From: Thalassolituus sp. UBA1087
GTDB taxonomy: Bacteria > Pseudomonadota > Gammaproteobacteria > Pseudomonadales > Oceanobacteraceae
Direction: 5' to 3'
Length of the DNA: 64,000 bases
Assembly: GCA_002314145.1 (NCBI GenBank)
Contig: DCCG01000009.1
Coordinates: 1-64,000, forward strand
The stretch's first letter is position 1. Each line of letters begins with the position of its first letter. The notes under the pieces are model-generated. The model was given only the letters and a program-made list of their open reading frames with translations. It ran no database searches and was not told where the DNA came from. This document shows positions 40,664 to 49,049 of this stretch, piece by piece. The translations under genes and the position numbers were made by a program.

Positions 40664-41821
40664 ATGTTCGCTACTATCCCAGGTACTGCCTCAGGCCCAG
40701 GTACTGCTTCAGATACGGCGTCAGGCTCAGGTCGCGTGTCAGGTATTGCATCAGCCGCATTGGCTGCTGTCTGTCACGGCGCGCAAAGCGGTTACCGCTT
40801 CACGGAACTTCATCAATACACAGTGCGTTGCGTGCTGGCCATGGTGGCACTGGCAATGCTGTCAGGCTGTTCAACCATATACCGCACCACCGGCTGGTTC
40901 GCGTATGACTACACCGAAGATTACGCCATTCCTTACACCATGAAAGGTAATGACCCGCAAATGGCCTGTGGCTTATCCACGGCCATGACGCCGGCCCTGC
41001 TGTCATTTACCGAGCTGACGTATACCCCGGACCGCGCCGCCATCAGCATGTATATGATGGCGGGCTCCTGCGCGGAAGAACGGGCCCACGAAGAGGCACT
41101 CAGTTACCTGCGTGCTTTTAATGCTCAGAACGTCAGTGAAGCCAAAGATGCCCGTATCCGGGAGAAGCGTCAGTTCGCGGTGGCGGCTCAGCGTCAGTAT
41201 CAGGCGTATCAACATATGGTCGCTGAATTTGGTGAGCCCGGTGGCGGGTGCCCGGCGCTGGATGAGGATGAAGAACTCTTCTGGGTGCTGGGTTCTATCG
41301 CGGGTATGCAGTCGGTGATGAGTGATCTGCGCTCCCAGAACTCGGTGAATGTGCCGAAAGATATTGCCATGAAGACGGTACGCGGCCTGCAGTGTGTGGA
41401 TAACGTACGCTGGTGGGGCTTACCCGACGCCCTGCAGGCCGGCCTGTGGGTCATGATGCCGGATACGGCGCCGGACGGTGTGGACCCGTGGAAACAGCTG
41501 GCGGCGGCCAGCCGCCTGGCCAGTGCTTCCGGGGTGCGCATGGCTCACGCCATTGAGGTGGTGATTGCCGACGGTTCGGGTAATACCCGTCAGCTGAAAG
41601 ACGCTATCCGCCGTCATGCCGATTCGCTGCAGACGGTGTCGCCAGACCCCGCATACCGCATGATGGATATTATGGCTGACCGGCAGATTCTGGCCGTCTC
41701 AGACCGTCTGTGGACGGAAGCCACCGGTTCGCGCACCCCGGTCGGTGGCCTTGGGACCTTCTGGGATGACGCACCACCTTCCACCGGTGGGCTGGATATC
41801 GACGACCTGCTGGGAGAATAA
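40664..41821 (+). CDS. Putative TRAP-associated lipoprotein
   Basis: A lipoprotein of up to 385 residues, first in a three-gene unit with a solute-binding protein and a TRAP-type permease. A clear lipobox (LAMLSGC, followed by Ser-Thr) lies about 69 residues from the ATG at 40664. This is too far in for a signal peptide; a GTG at 40823 would give a normal 16-residue one (RCVLAMVALAMLSGC) and a 332-residue protein, but has no good ribosome-binding site. The segment between the two starts encodes a low-complexity Gly/Ala/Ser/Thr repeat. The rest is likely helical, rich in Ala, Met and Glu, with EERAHEEALSYLRAFNAQN suggesting TPR-like helices. I do not recognise the family with certainty. It ends two bases before the next gene. 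Confidence 0.65.
   Translation: MFATIPGTASGPGTASDTASGSGRVSGIASAALAAVCHGAQSGYRFTELHQYTVRCVLAMVALAMLSGCSTIYRTTGWFAYDYTEDYAIPYTMKGNDPQMACGLSTAMTPALLSFTELTYTPDRAAISMYMMAGSCAEERAHEEALSYLRAFNAQNVSEAKDARIREKRQFAVAAQRQYQAYQHMVAEFGEPGGGCPALDEDEELFWVLGSIAGMQSVMSDLRSQNSVNVPKDIAMKTVRGLQCVDNVRWWGLPDALQAGLWVMMPDTAPDGVDPWKQLAAASRLASASGVRMAHAIEVVIADGSGNTRQLKDAIRRHADSLQTVSPDPAYRMMDIMADRQILAVSDRLWTEATGSRTPVGGLGTFWDDAPPSTGGLDIDDLLGE
40680..40760 (+). repeat. Imperfect short direct repeats at the 5' end of the lipoprotein gene
   Basis: CAGGTACTGCCTCAG (40680-40694) recurs as CAGGTACTGCTTCAG (40698-40712), an 18-base period, and degenerate copies of TCAGG-type units follow to about 40760. In frame they encode a Gly/Thr/Ala/Ser-rich repeat ahead of the signal peptide. 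Confidence 0.6.
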
Positions 41822-41823
41822 CG

Positions 41824-42816
41824 ATGTTACGACTGGTGTTTTGTTTACTGACGCTGGCCATGGCTCATCAGACCATGGCGCTGGAAAAACGTACCTTCTG
41901 CGTGTATGACCCACTGGGTGCCAATGGCACTCTGTTCGGGCTGAGCAAAGATTATCAGACGGCTGCACTGGACTGGGGGGTGGACTTTCATCTGCGCGCC
42001 TATACCGATGAGAAAATTGCCATTGATGATTTTAAAGCAGAACAGTGTGATGGCATGTTAATTACCGGTTCCCGCGCGCGTCCGTTTAATCAGTTTGCCG
42101 CTACCGTAGAAGCCATTGGTGCCGTACCGGATGACGAGATTATGCGTCAGGCAATCATGACGGTGTCTTCGCCTAAAGCCGCGCGCTTTATGGTGGAAGG
42201 CCGTTATGAGGTCGGCGGTATGTTACCGGCCGGCCCCATTTATCTGTTCGTACGTGACCGCAGCGTGGACTCAGTAGAAGAGCTGTCAGGCAAGCGGATT
42301 GCAACCTTTGAATACGATGAGCCTTCCATCAAAATGGTCAATCATGTTGGCGCCGCTGTGGTGCCGGCCAATTCGGCCAACTTCTCCGGCAAATTCAACA
42401 ACGGCAGCGTCGATGCTGCCTATGCGCCGGCGTTAGCTTACAAGCCTCTGGAAATGTACAAAGGACTGGGAGATAACGGTGGCATCATGCAGTTTAATCT
42501 CGCTTATCTGGATTTTCAGATCATCCTGCACAAAGACCGTTTTCCGGAAGGTTACGGGCAGAAATCGCGCAGCAAAGTGGCGACTTACTTTGATCGTGCT
42601 CTGACGCTGATTCATAAAGATGAAGCGGCGGTTGATAAAAAATACTGGATGCAACTCAGCGACGCCGATTACGAAAAGTATCAGCAAATGCTGCGCAATG
42701 TGCGTATTGAGCTGAGAGATGAAGGGGTGTATCACCCGGTGACACTGCGACTGTTGCGTAAGCTGCGTTGTGCCGGCAATCCGGCTGCGGCGGAATGTGT
42801 GGAAAAACTCGAATAA
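41824..42816 (+). CDS. Putative periplasmic solute-binding protein of a TRAP-like system
   Basis: A 330-residue secreted protein (signal MLRLVFCLLTLAMAHQTMA, 1-19). The body reads as a type II/TRAP-like binding protein: KRTFCVYDPLGANG at the mature N-terminus, then DFKAEQCDGMLITGSRARPFN, LSGKRIATFEYDEPSIKMVNHVGAAVVPA and FNNGSVDAAYAPALAYKPLEMYKGLG. That last pattern resembles the substrate-binding loop segments of DctP-like proteins, though the overall sequence is not a standard DctP. It may belong to the putative solute-binding family that includes Acinetobacter AdeT proteins (from memory, low certainty). It ends 108 bases before the permease gene. Confidence 0.7.
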   Translation: MLRLVFCLLTLAMAHQTMALEKRTFCVYDPLGANGTLFGLSKDYQTAALDWGVDFHLRAYTDEKIAIDDFKAEQCDGMLITGSRARPFNQFAATVEAIGAVPDDEIMRQAIMTVSSPKAARFMVEGRYEVGGMLPAGPIYLFVRDRSVDSVEELSGKRIATFEYDEPSIKMVNHVGAAVVPANSANFSGKFNNGSVDAAYAPALAYKPLEMYKGLGDNGGIMQFNLAYLDFQIILHKDRFPEGYGQKSRSKVATYFDRALTLIHKDEAAVDKKYWMQLSDADYEKYQQMLRNVRIELRDEGVYHPVTLRLLRKLRCAGNPAAAECVEKLE

Positions 42817-42924
42817 CCGTCCAGCAGACAGAAAACACTAACAAGGCCAAAGGCCGTAATAACAATAAATAAAAAAGTCAGACTGGTGGCAGGGATGTCT
42901 GCCATTCTGTGATGAGGTAAATTC

Positions 42925-45048
42925 ATGGAGCAGACGGTCCGCCTGGGCAACCGCACCGCGTACGAATGGGTTGCCGCGTTACCGGCATTTCTGGTGCTGG
43001 TGTTCGTCGTTATTCTTAATACCAGCCATGCACTGCATGCCCAGCTGTTACAGCTGGGAGAAAATGTCTGGGACGGATATTTCCAGCTGCGTTCAGACCC
43101 GGTGTCGCCTTCCTGTAATCCGGCCGTGGACATTGATTCAGAACTGGCACGCCTGATGGCGGAAGCGGATAGTCAGGACGATGAATGGGATCTGTTTGAG
43201 CCCGAACCGGCGGACCCGGTGGCTATGCGGGAATCTCTGCTGGCAGCGCAGGCTCAGTGTGTACAGAAACATGAGTTTTACCAGCAGACCAGCGAACGTA
43301 TTACACCGGCTGTGCAGGTGTTCCGCTCAGTGGAAAAAGGCGTGGCGGCGTTTGGTGAATTTGGTCTGACAGCGCAGCGGATTATGCTCGCCGTTCTGGT
43401 GCTTATCTGCGGTTTAACAGCTTTATTCCGCCGCCATCATATCGCCATCCGGCCAATGACCACTGCCATGGATTACCGGGTCGCGGCCGTCGCTCAGCTG
43501 CTGGCCAGTGGTATTCTTTTTTATTCGGTTTACAGCTTCCGTGAGGTGGCCTTCAGCGCCGGTGTCGGAGTGTCGACACAGCACACCATTCTGCACAACC
43601 TCTGGATTGCCGGTTTTGGTTTTATCTTTTTGCTCAGCCTGTATCAGCTTATGTTTATTCCCAAAGAGGCTGAGCCGGGCGGCAGTTTTCTTAAAGCCCA
43701 GTTATCCGTACCTCTGTACGCCACCATGTGTATTATTTCCGGCGGGTATTTTATTGCCACCGGTCACAGCGCAGGCATTGGTATTTATCTGAACCAGATG
43801 ATGGAATTGTCGCAGCTGTTTCTTAATGTCGGGCTGTACGTCTGGATTGGTATGCTGCTGAAGCGCACAGAGCTGGCCCAGGTGGTATTTAATATATTCC
43901 GTCCTTTTAAAATGACGCCGGAACTGCTGGCAGTGGTGGTGGTCGCGATAGCGGCTATTCCCACGGCGTATACCGGTGCTTCCGGTATTTTTGTTATCGC
44001 CGTCGGCGGTCTGATTTATGCGGAATTACGCCGTGCCGGTGCCCGCCGTCAACTGGCACTGGCGGCGACGGCAATGTCCGGTTCACTGGGTGTGGTATTA
44101 AGACCCTGCCTGCTGGTGGTTATTATCGCTGCGTTAAATAACGAAGTAACGACGGACCAGCTGTTTGGCTGGGGGGTAAAAGTATTTCTGCTGACGACCC
44201 TGTTGTTTGCCGGAATGTCGCTGCTTACCGGCCGTAACTCTGTTTATATGGAAAAACCGGCGGTTGCATTGCCTGAATTTCTGCAGGCACTGAAGCCGTT
44301 AATGCCTTATGTCGTGATTATCGGTATTACCCTGTTAGTTTATGCGTTGGCACTGAATGCGTATCTGGATGAGTTTTCGGCGCCTTTTATTCTGCCGGTA
44401 CTGTTACTGGTGATTCTTATCTATGAACGCGCGGCTCAGGAGAAAGGGCTGTTAAAGCGCGAAAATATGAATATCGACTACGTGGAAAACCGTCTGGAAA
44501 AATCCTGGGATGATCTGCGTGAAGGCAACGATTCCATCGAAAAAACCATCCGCGAAGCAACCACAGAAACCACTGGCCATATCGGTGCATTACTGATGCT
44601 GATGGGGTTGTCGGTCAGTATCGGCGGTGTGGTTGAGCGCGCAGAGCTGATGAGCATGGTACCGACCACCTTTGATTCTGTGTGGCTGGCTATGGCGTTA
44701 CTGGTCGCGCTGCTGGTGGTGATTGGTATGGTCATGGACCCTTACGGTGCGGTGATTCTGGTCAGTGCGACGATCGCCACCATTGCCTATGACAGCGGTA
44801 TTCACCCGGTTCACTTCTGGATGGTGACCCTGGTGGCGTTCGAACTCGGGTATCTCAGCCCGCCGGTGGCACTGAACCATCTGCTGACCCGGCAGGTGGT
44901 CGGGGAAGAGGAAGTCCGGCTGGCGAAAGAAGAAACCCGGGGGCAGTCCTTCTGGTACCGCTACGAGCGTATTCTGCTGCCGTTAACCACCATGGCGGTT
45001 GCTTTGTTTATCGTGGCCTTCGTACCGCTCTGGCTGGGCTATTCATGA
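42925..45048 (+). CDS. Fused TRAP-type transporter permease (DctQ-DctM-like)
   Basis: A 707-residue inner-membrane protein with about 16-17 hydrophobic segments. The first, WVAALPAFLVLVFVVILN (14-31), is followed by an extracytoplasmic loop of about 115 residues with two cysteines (SPSCNPA, AQCVQKHEF). A small-subunit-like block follows (about 150-290), then a large DctM-like block: GASGIFVIAVGGLIYAELRRAGARRQLALAATAMSGSLGVVLRPC and the later GVVERAEL...MVMDPYGAVILVSAT...LGYLSPPVALNHLL. The last two elements match the paired re-entrant/hairpin halves of DctM. It is larger than a normal DctM and lacks a separate dctQ gene, so Q is probably fused. Substrate unknown. Confidence 0.8.
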   Translation: MEQTVRLGNRTAYEWVAALPAFLVLVFVVILNTSHALHAQLLQLGENVWDGYFQLRSDPVSPSCNPAVDIDSELARLMAEADSQDDEWDLFEPEPADPVAMRESLLAAQAQCVQKHEFYQQTSERITPAVQVFRSVEKGVAAFGEFGLTAQRIMLAVLVLICGLTALFRRHHIAIRPMTTAMDYRVAAVAQLLASGILFYSVYSFREVAFSAGVGVSTQHTILHNLWIAGFGFIFLLSLYQLMFIPKEAEPGGSFLKAQLSVPLYATMCIISGGYFIATGHSAGIGIYLNQMMELSQLFLNVGLYVWIGMLLKRTELAQVVFNIFRPFKMTPELLAVVVVAIAAIPTAYTGASGIFVIAVGGLIYAELRRAGARRQLALAATAMSGSLGVVLRPCLLVVIIAALNNEVTTDQLFGWGVKVFLLTTLLFAGMSLLTGRNSVYMEKPAVALPEFLQALKPLMPYVVIIGITLLVYALALNAYLDEFSAPFILPVLLLVILIYERAAQEKGLLKRENMNIDYVENRLEKSWDDLREGNDSIEKTIREATTETTGHIGALLMLMGLSVSIGGVVERAELMSMVPTTFDSVWLAMALLVALLVVIGMVMDPYGAVILVSATIATIAYDSGIHPVHFWMVTLVAFELGYLSPPVALNHLLTRQVVGEEEVRLAKEETRGQSFWYRYERILLPLTTMAVALFIVAFVPLWLGYS

Positions 45049-45114
45049 ACTGGCCGGGCTATTCAACTGGCTGGCCGCAGGGCCGGGGGCGGTTGATCCC
45101 GCTCCGCTGTGGGT

Positions 45115-45828
45115 TCAGCGCAGCTGGATTTTGACACTGGTGCCGGCGCCGAACGACACGTCGCGGATCACAACATCCCCCATATGATGGCCTTCGGAAC
45201 CGGCGACACGGACATTGCGGAAGGCGATTTCACGGATACGGGTCGGCATCTGAAGGTCCAGTGAGCCGTCGGCGTTAATAGTGGTGCGCGGGCCGGGCTC
45301 ATATTCCACGCCACTGACTTCCATATCGGCATCCAGCAGATTAGTGCCGGGAATCAGAGAGGACGCCAGACTTTCCAGAGTCGTGATGGCGGCGTCTTCG
45401 TCACTGGCGTTGTCGTTATTGACGATATCCAGCAGACGTTCGTAGTTTTCCATCGCGCCCTGGGCGCTGACCGCTGACATAGCCTGTTCCGACAGACCCT
45501 GCATACCGTTGCGGCTGTGAACCATCTGCTCGGCCACACTGATGTTGTCGTCGGCAACCGTGCTGGCGCTGGCCATAAACGGCTGAAAGGGGCCAATCAG
45601 CATCGCGCTGATGGCGGCGACCAGACGGTAACGGGATTGTTTGCGCAGGGCGCGGTTCAGTTGTTTCTCGCTCAGCCAGCCTTTGTCCAGCAGGACTTCC
45701 CCCAGACGGGTTCCCATGGCGGCCTGAATGGTCAGTGCTTCATCGAGTTGCGTTCGGCTGATCAGCCCTTTGTGGATGAGCAGGGTACCCAGACGGGAAC
45801 GTTGCTGTATATCCTGACGTTTATTCAT
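45115..45828 (-). CDS. MshEN-domain protein with FilA-like C-terminus
   Basis: A 237-residue protein of three parts. Residues 12-65 contain the GspE/MshE N-terminal repeat twice (LGTLLIHKGLISRTQLDEAL and LGEVLLDKGWLSEKQLNRAL), which in MshE binds cyclic di-GMP. A hydrophobic segment follows (LVAAISAMLIGPFQPFMASASTVA, about 69-92), which may be a transmembrane helix or internal export signal. The C-terminal part (about 95-237) has QGLSEQAMSAVSAQGAM, close to the short motif (L.D..LS.V.GQ) found in FilA/DUF6160-like surface proteins. It is not an ATPase: no Walker motifs. Function is unknown; a link between cyclic di-GMP and envelope proteins is a guess. Confidence 0.6.
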   Translation of the reverse strand: MNKRQDIQQRSRLGTLLIHKGLISRTQLDEALTIQAAMGTRLGEVLLDKGWLSEKQLNRALRKQSRYRLVAAISAMLIGPFQPFMASASTVADDNISVAEQMVHSRNGMQGLSEQAMSAVSAQGAMENYERLLDIVNNDNASDEDAAITTLESLASSLIPGTNLLDADMEVSGVEYEPGPRTTINADGSLDLQMPTRIREIAFRNVRVAGSEGHHMGDVVIRDVSFGAGTSVKIQLR

Positions 45829-46199
45829 AGTCTGACCTTTTCATTATTGTTATTCAGAGCTGTCATCATGCTGCCTGATCCCCACAGGCCAGGCAAGCCA
45901 TGGCCGCTCTGAACAACCTGTCCTTTTTCCGCATGGCGCTGAGACAGCCGGCAATGCCATGCCCGAATGGCTTAATAGCTGTTCACTGAGAAGAGTATAG
46001 AAGGCACATACGTACTTCGCTGGCGCCTGTCTTTCCTGCGCGGATAAGAAAACAGGCGATCCGGCAGCCCTTGAAGAAAATAAAAGAGGACCTACATAAC
46101 TCTGTTCCCACAGAGGATTTTATCCCCGGGCCTATGGCGCCTATAATGGCGGCCAATTCAATATCTGATCCATTCTTCTTACACCGGAGACTCATCTGT
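45829..46199. other. Intergenic region upstream of trxB
   Basis: This 371-base gap separates the divergent MshEN-protein gene and trxB. TATAAT at 46142-46147 with TTTATC at 46119-46124 (17-base spacing, weak -35) is the best promoter for trxB. An open frame runs back from trxB to 46071 but adds no homology, so this stretch is treated as noncoding. No other feature stands out. Confidence 0.5.
46119..46147 (+). promoter_or_regulatory. Candidate trxB promoter
   Basis: A perfect -10 hexamer TATAAT lies 52 bases before the trxB ATG; the -35 (TTTATC) matches only 3/6 at a 17-base spacing. Confidence 0.4.
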
Positions 46200-47153
46200 A
46201 TGAGCGAAGCACGTCACGTTAAGTTACTCATCCTTGGTTCTGGCCCGGCTGGTTACACCGCCGCTGTCTATGCGGCACGGGCGAACCTTAATCCGGTGAT
46301 GATTACAGGGATGCAGATGGGTGGACAGCTGACCACCACCACGGAAGTCGACAACTGGCCGGGCGATGTCGCCGGTGTCCAGGGGCCGGAGCTGATGGAG
46401 CGTATGAAAGCCCATGCTGAACGCTTTGATACGGAAATCGTCTTTGACCAGATCAGCGAAGTGAACCTGCAGCAGCGTCCCTTCCACCTGAAAGGGGACA
46501 GCGGTGAGTACACCTGCGACGCGCTGATTATCGCAACCGGGGCGAGCGCCAAATATCTGGGCCTGGAAAGTGAAGAAGCTTTCAAGGGCAAAGGGGTGTC
46601 GGCCTGTGCAACCTGTGACGGATTTTTCTACCGCAAGAAGCCGGTGGCCGTGATCGGCGGCGGTAATACCGCGGTGGAAGAAGCGCTGTATCTGTCCAAT
46701 ATTGCCTCCGAAGTGATTGTGGTTCATCGCCGCGACAGCTTCCGCTCAGAGAAAATACTGGCCGACAAACTGCTGGATAAAGCCGCCAACGGTAATGTGA
46801 CCATTCACTGGAACAGTGAACTGGACGAAGTGCTGGGCGACGATATGGGCGTTACCGGCATGCGTATCAAAGACCGTGACAGTGGTGAAACCCGTGATAT
46901 CGCCGTCGACGGCGTGTTCGTCGCCATCGGTCATGCGCCCAATACCGGCATCTTCGATGGCCAGCTGGACATGGAAGGCGGGTACATCAAAGTTGAAAGC
47001 GGCTCTGCCGGCAATGCCACACAAACCAGTGTGGAAGGTGTGTTTGCCGCCGGTGACGTCAGTGACCACATTTACCGTCAGGCGATTACTTCTGCCGGCA
47101 CCGGCTGTATGGCGGCACTGGATGCAGAACGCTATCTGGATAACCTGAAGTAA
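46200..47153 (+). CDS. trxB: Thioredoxin reductase
   Basis: A 317-residue FAD/NADPH flavoprotein that reduces thioredoxin. The FAD-binding GSGPAGYTAAVYAARANL is at 13-30, the redox pair CATC at 136-139, the NADPH-binding GGGNTAVEEALYLSNIA follows, and the second FAD contact is VFAAGDVSDHIYRQAITSAGTG near the end. Length and order are standard for the low-molecular-weight type. The start at 46200 follows GGAG by ten bases; the upstream extension has no homology to the family. Confidence 0.97.
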   Translation: MSEARHVKLLILGSGPAGYTAAVYAARANLNPVMITGMQMGGQLTTTTEVDNWPGDVAGVQGPELMERMKAHAERFDTEIVFDQISEVNLQQRPFHLKGDSGEYTCDALIIATGASAKYLGLESEEAFKGKGVSACATCDGFFYRKKPVAVIGGGNTAVEEALYLSNIASEVIVVHRRDSFRSEKILADKLLDKAANGNVTIHWNSELDEVLGDDMGVTGMRIKDRDSGETRDIAVDGVFVAIGHAPNTGIFDGQLDMEGGYIKVESGSAGNATQTSVEGVFAAGDVSDHIYRQAITSAGTGCMAALDAERYLDNLK

Positions 47154-47169
47154 TCCGGCGTTACGCATT

Positions 47170-47210
47170 AAAAAAAGCCCCGCGATGATCGCCATCGCGG
47201 GGCTTTTTTT
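47170..47210. terminator. Bidirectional terminator between trxB and the M48 protease gene
   Basis: Arms 47170-47187 (seven A, then GCCCCGCGATG) and 47193-47210 (CATCGCGGGGC, then seven T) pair with a five-base loop, 16 bases after the trxB stop. The A/T tracts make it functional for the converging minus-strand operon as well. Confidence 0.93.
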
Positions 47211-47288
47211 ATCGCCGCTTTAATGCCGGACTGGTTGCAGTGGCTGGTTTTTCAGGGATGAGTTTTCAGGGGGGGGGCAGCACCGTGA

Positions 47289-48119
47289 TCAGCCCTGCGG
47301 CGCGTTGAACACCGGCGCTAATGGGGTGAGCTGGGCGCCGCTGCTGGCTGGCTGCCGGTTGATAACATCCAGCCGCTCCTGCGTCAGCGGGTGGGTCCGG
47401 AACATGGCCTGCCAGGCACTGTCGTCATGCTCTTCCTGCATACGCTGAAAAAATTCACCGGCTCCGGCGGTATGGCCGTAATAAGACCTCAGAATAGCCA
47501 GCGCCTGCCGGTCTGCTGCGCGCTCCATATCGCGGCTGTAAGACAACAGAGCCAGCCATCCGCCCTGCTGCGTCAGGGCAGAGGCCGTGGTGTCGCCCAG
47601 CAGCAGGTTGAGCGTGGTGAGAGACAACTGTTCGGCAGCCAGGGTTATGGGGTGGCGTAGCTGCACATGGGCGTATTCATGGGCCAGCACCATGGCCAGA
47701 GCATTTTCTGAAGAGACCTGCTGCAGCAGTCCACGGGTGACAAAAATATGCCCGCCGACCACTGCAAAGGCGTTGGGGTCGTCCTGATTCAGCCAGTGCA
47801 GCGTTACCGGCAGAGCATCAGGCTGAGATGACAGCAAACGCGCCATTAACGCCGTCAGCGCTGCTTCTTTAGCCCGGCTGTCTGATTCTGTAGCCGGGGC
47901 AGCGTCTGCCGCAGCTGACCAGTCAGCGCCAAACCAGTCCCGCTCCCACTCATAAGGCAGGTGCGGAGCCAGCCACTGGGCGCTTTTTAACAGCAGCACG
48001 GACAGCAGAAAAATCCCCAGCATGACGCCTGCGGCCAGGATCAGGAAATCCTGCAGCGGCTTCTGATCACGGTTGTTGATTCTGTCCGGTAACCTGGGGT
48101 TTCCCCTGGGCAGCTGCAT
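47289..48119 (-). CDS. M48-family membrane-anchored metallopeptidase
   Basis: A 276-residue zinc protease. A membrane anchor lies at about 24-46 (FLILAAGVMLGIFLLSVLLL). The zinc motif HEYAH is at 147-151, and the third ligand is Glu199 in DMERAADRQAL (ExxxD). NAFAVVGGHIFVTRGLL (about 116-132) is the conserved M48 segment before the active site. The short length and anchor recall the BepA/LoiP/YggG group involved in envelope quality control. It starts six bases after the second ybjQ-like gene, so all three form one operon. Confidence 0.88.
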   Translation of the reverse strand: MQLPRGNPRLPDRINNRDQKPLQDFLILAAGVMLGIFLLSVLLLKSAQWLAPHLPYEWERDWFGADWSAAADAAPATESDSRAKEAALTALMARLLSSQPDALPVTLHWLNQDDPNAFAVVGGHIFVTRGLLQQVSSENALAMVLAHEYAHVQLRHPITLAAEQLSLTTLNLLLGDTTASALTQQGGWLALLSYSRDMERAADRQALAILRSYYGHTAGAGEFFQRMQEEHDDSAWQAMFRTHPLTQERLDVINRQPASSGAQLTPLAPVFNAPQG

Positions 48120-48125
48120 GACCGT

Positions 48126-48581
48126 TCAGCGTCCGGCAGCGGGAATGAAGGCCGTACCGTAAGCCAGTACTTCCACCGATCCCAGGCCCTGCTGACCATT
48201 CTGGCCGATGCGGCTGGTTTCAAATTTCAGATTCAGTACGGCTTCTGCTCCCTGCGCGGCGGCTTCTTCCTGCATACGCAGGATGGCTTCACGCCGTGCC
48301 CGGTCGAGCAGACTTTCATAACTGCTGACGCGACCGCCCACTAAGGTGCGCAGCGCGGCCACAAAGGTTTTGAAGTAGTCCACCGAGATCACCACCGAGC
48401 CGGTCACCAGGGTACTGTTATGGTTCAGATACTGCGGGGGCGGGGTTTTCTCTGGCAACACCAGCAGGCTGCGCAGTGCATCTTCGCGCTCATGAATGCT
48501 TTTATAGTGGCGCTGTTCCGCCAGCCGGCCGAAGCCATACCCCAGGGCCAGCATCACCAGCACAAATATCAGCTGTTCCAT
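48126..48581 (-). CDS. YbjQ (heavy-metal-binding domain) family protein, membrane-anchored
   Basis: A 151-residue protein with an N-terminal hydrophobic segment (LIFVLVMLALGYGFGRLA, 4-21) and a YbjQ-like domain from about 55: TGSVVISVDYFKTFVAALRTLVGGRVSSYESLLDRARREAILRMQEEAAAQGAEAVLNLKFETS. The family forms pentameric rings; its function is not settled. It is a diverged paralogue of the next upstream gene, 12 bases away. Confidence 0.85.
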   Translation of the reverse strand: MEQLIFVLVMLALGYGFGRLAEQRHYKSIHEREDALRSLLVLPEKTPPPQYLNHNSTLVTGSVVISVDYFKTFVAALRTLVGGRVSSYESLLDRARREAILRMQEEAAAQGAEAVLNLKFETSRIGQNGQQGLGSVEVLAYGTAFIPAAGR

Positions 48582-48593
48582 AGCCTGTTGCCC

Positions 48594-48914
48594 TCAGCGG
48601 TCTTCAACGATGACGGCGGTGCCGTAGACGAAGATTTCCGACGCGCCGGCGGCAATAGACGAGGTCGAAAACCGCACATTGATCACAGCATTGGCGCCCA
48701 GAGCGGTTGCCTGCTCCGTCATGCGGGCGACGGCTTCATCGCGGGATTCAGATAACAGGTCGGTGTAACCTTTAAGTTCACCACCAAACACATTTTTAAA
48801 GCTGGCCATAATGTCACGGCCGGCGTGTTTGGCCCTTACGGTACTGCCCTGAACCAGCCCAAGATGTTGTACCACCCGTTTGGACGGGACGATTTCCATA
48901 TTGCTTATCAGCAT
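48594..48914 (-). CDS. YbjQ family protein
   Basis: A 106-residue standard YbjQ (PF01906): GLVQGSTVRAKHAGRDIMASFKNVFGGELKGYTDLLSESRDEAVARMTEQATALGANAVINVRFSTSS. The ribosome-binding site GGAGG is five bases before the ATG. First gene of the three-gene operon ybjQ-ybjQ-like-M48. It is divergent from the stator operon. Confidence 0.92.
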   Translation of the reverse strand: MLISNMEIVPSKRVVQHLGLVQGSTVRAKHAGRDIMASFKNVFGGELKGYTDLLSESRDEAVARMTEQATALGANAVINVRFSTSSIAAGASEIFVYGTAVIVEDR

Positions 48915-49049
48915 AAAGCCTCCTTTAGTCAGTGGTTATTAAGCCTTTAACTGACCGAAATGTGAATACGTCTTTATAGCGCGCGGGCAAAACATCTAAT
49001 CTCAACTAGACTTATCGGGAATATAAATCATCTTTTTGGGGCGCAACGC

